From Hyphomicrobiales bacterium (GTDB taxonomy: Bacteria; Pseudomonadota; Alphaproteobacteria; Rhizobiales; Beijerinckiaceae), in contig JAGXAN010000002.1 in the NCBI GenBank assembly GCA_019075865.1, positions 62,001 to 126,000 of the forward strand: 64,000 nucleotides of DNA, written 5' to 3'. The notes under the pieces were generated by a model. It was given only the letters and a program-made list of their open reading frames with translations. It did not search any database and was not told where the DNA came from. Both the position numbers and the translations under genes were made by a program. How positions within the stretch are numbered: the first letter of the stretch is position 1; every line of letters starts with the position of its first letter. Shown here piece by piece: positions 62,645 to 64,000 of this stretch.

Positions 62645-64000
62645 GCCACACTTCCCAAATAGGCTTCCTGCACCTGCGGATTGGCACGGATGTCGGCGGG
62701 CAGGCCCTGCGTGAGTTTTTGGCCAAACACCATCACCACCAACCGGTCCACCAGCCCCATCACAAATTCCATGTCATGCTCGACAATCAGCACGCTCAGG
62801 CCTTCGGCGCGCAATTGCTTCAGCAGATCCGCCAGTTGCCTCTTTTCCTGTAACCGCAAGCCGGCGGCTGGTTCATCCAGCAGCAATAATTGCGGATCAG
62901 CGGCAAGGGCGCGGGCGATTTCGGCAATACGTTGCTGGCCAAGCGCCAAAGTGCCGGCCGGTGCGTGCATATAAGCCCCCAGTCCGACCCTCTCGATCTG
63001 ATGGGCCGCCTGCGCCAGAAGGCTGGATTCACTTGCGCGCTCCAGCCGGAGTATGGAGGCCAGTGATCCGGCGTGGCTGCGCAGATGCGCGCCCAGCGCC
63101 ACATTTTCCAGAAGGCTCATCGAACTGATGAGTTGCACGTGCTGGAAACTGCGGGCAAGACCGCGCCGTGCGATCTGGCGCGACGCCATTCCGTCAATGC
63201 GCGATCCACCTAAATAAATCTTGCCTGAATCCAGCGGCGCGGCACCGCTCAACAGATTGAACATGGTGCTCTTGCCAGCCCCATTGGGGCCGATCAACCC
63301 CAAAATTTCGCCACGCACCAACTCGAATGAAACCTCGTTGACCGCGACCAGACCGCCAAATCGCTTGACGGCACCCTCGACCTGCAGGATCGGGCCGGTA
63401 TGGTCGACGCGTGCCGTTGTTGGCAGGGGCAGCGTATCTTTGGCAATGGTCATTGGCGTCCGGGCCGGCAGCCACCCGGCAAAAGTGGAAGCCAGACCAC
63501 CACGGGCATAATGCAGGATCGCAATCATAAACAGGCCAAAGGCGACTTCTTCAGCCGCACCGCCACTGCCGGTTAAACCGGGCAGCAAATTTTGCAATTG
63601 ATCCTTGATCAGCGCCAGAGTCGCAGACCCGATCAACGCGCCCCAGATACTGGAAGCCCCGCCGGTAACCGTCATGAAAAGATAATCAATGCTCTGCGGA
63701 AAATCGAACGGGGTCGGACTGACAAAGCGCAGAAGATGCGCAAACAGCCAACCGGACACGCAAGCCAGCAGCGCAGCATGAACAAAAATCTTGATTTTCA
63801 GCGCCCCGGTATGGATGCCAAATGCCTCGGCCATACCCTCGCGCGCCCGAAGCGCACGGATCGCCCGTCCATTGCGCGAATTGAGCAAGTTGTGGACGCT
63901 CAACATGCCAAGCCCGACGCTGAGCCAGATCAGCCCGTAAATCCGGCTCGGCGTGTCGAACTGAAATTGGAATAGCGGGATGGCCGGCACATTGCTGATG
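62641..64000 (-). CDS. LivM-LivG fusion: ABC permease and ATPase (5' end outside window)
   Basis: The visible 453 or so codons run off the right edge, so the N-terminus is outside. The first 180 visible residues are LivM-like membrane helices ([19 protein letters not shown] and [20 protein letters not shown]). After a linker (SGWLP-like [15 protein letters not shown]) comes a LivG ATPase with [16 protein letters not shown], then the D-loop/Walker B region [16 protein letters not shown] and [12 protein letters not shown]. Joining permease and ATPase in one chain is known in some Liv-type systems. It overlaps the livF-like gene by ATGA. Substrate unknown. Confidence 0.9.
   Translation of the reverse strand, partial: ISNVPAIPLFQFQFDTPSRIYGLIWLSVGLGMLSVHNLLNSRNGRAIRALRAREGMAEAFGIHTGALKIKIFVHAALLACVSGWLFAHLLRFVSPTPFDFPQSIDYLFMTVTGGASSIWGALIGSATLALIKDQLQNLLPGLTGSGGAAEEVAFGLFMIAILHYARGGLASTFAGWLPARTPMTIAKDTLPLPTTARVDHTGPILQVEGAVKRFGGLVAVNEVSFELVRGEILGLIGPNGAGKSTMFNLLSGAAPLDSGKIYLGGSRIDGMASRQIARRGLARSFQHVQLISSMSLLENVALGAHLRSHAGSLASILRLERASESSLLAQAAHQIERVGLGAYMHAPAGTLALGQQRIAEIARALAADPQLLLLDEPAAGLRLQEKRQLADLLKQLRAEGLSVLIVEHDMEFVMGLVDRLVVMVFGQKLTQGLPADIRANPQVQEAYLGSVA

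Noticed and set aside
1-64000. CRISPR arrays, insertion sequences, toxin-antitoxin pairs or prophage genes
   Set aside because: No regularly spaced repeats, transposase or integrase frames, or terminal inverted repeats were seen. The only phage-like gene is the isolated S24 repressor.

Overview
The window is chromosomal DNA of an alphaproteobacterium, most likely a member of the Hyphomicrobiales; the family cannot be resolved from the sequence alone. The evidence is the gene content: a class I lysyl-tRNA synthetase, a PodJ-like polar localisation protein, a MerR regulator beside a beta-oxidation operon, a solute-symporter-type hybrid histidine kinase, a fused CysN/CysC and several branched-chain amino acid type ABC cassettes. 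Coding density is high and many neighbours are translationally coupled through ATGA, TTGA, TGATG or TAATG overlaps. I found no rRNA, tRNA, CRISPR array, insertion sequence or prophage.

Layout. 1-9342: the end of a nitrate/nitrite transporter (narK), then narGHJI, a parvulin-type prolyl isomerase, a 112-residue unknown protein and a DUF2478 protein, forming one respiratory nitrate reductase operon. 9343-15566: a sulfide module with a SqrR/BigR-type operator, sulfide:quinone oxidoreductase with all three catalytic cysteines, a small DUF2892 membrane protein, an intrinsic terminator, then an RND efflux adaptor and pump. 15567-23614: surface polysaccharide genes (outer-membrane export lipoprotein, KpsS-like protein, GT4 glycosyltransferase) next to a sulfate-activation operon cysD-cysNC-TPR. 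23850-26731: CobW-type GTPase, pirin and the tRNA-modifying rhodanese TrhO.

26898-31546: a complete branched-chain amino acid/amide ABC transporter with a Tat-type binding protein. 31543-34289: a secreted DUF1501/DUF1800 pair. 34404-36920: methylmalonate-semialdehyde dehydrogenase divergent from a LysR regulator. 37065-40395: a membrane alpha/beta-hydrolase-like protein coupled to a cytochrome P450, then endonuclease III. 40506-46480: fadJ, fadA and an acyl-CoA dehydrogenase, preceded by a MerR regulator with its own terminator. 46860-51560: a 1566-residue PodJ-like coiled-coil/Sel1 protein. 51585-58031: a small secreted Cys/His protein, an orphan family 3 solute-binding protein, a family 2 glycosyltransferase, lysyl-tRNA synthetase, a TauE/SafE permease broken by one missing G in a G-run, and an S24/LexA-like repressor. 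58334-61918: the hybrid sensor kinase. 61928-64000: a second Liv-type cassette with a fused permease/ATPase that runs off the end.

How it works together. The first 15 kb suggests an organism that respires nitrate and can feed electrons from sulfide into the quinone pool, with the sulfide genes probably under a persulfide-responsive repressor encoded elsewhere. The polysaccharide genes beside PAPS-forming enzymes raise the possibility of a sulfated capsule or LPS. The rest is mainly heterotrophic metabolism (amino acid uptake, valine and fatty acid catabolism) and cell-envelope or polarity functions. No single locus is clearly a wholly new system. The best leads are the sulfide-linked RND pump behind an internal terminator, the unknown protein in the nar operon, the sulfation/capsule neighbourhood, the PodJ-like protein with its unusual promoter, and the G-run frameshift.
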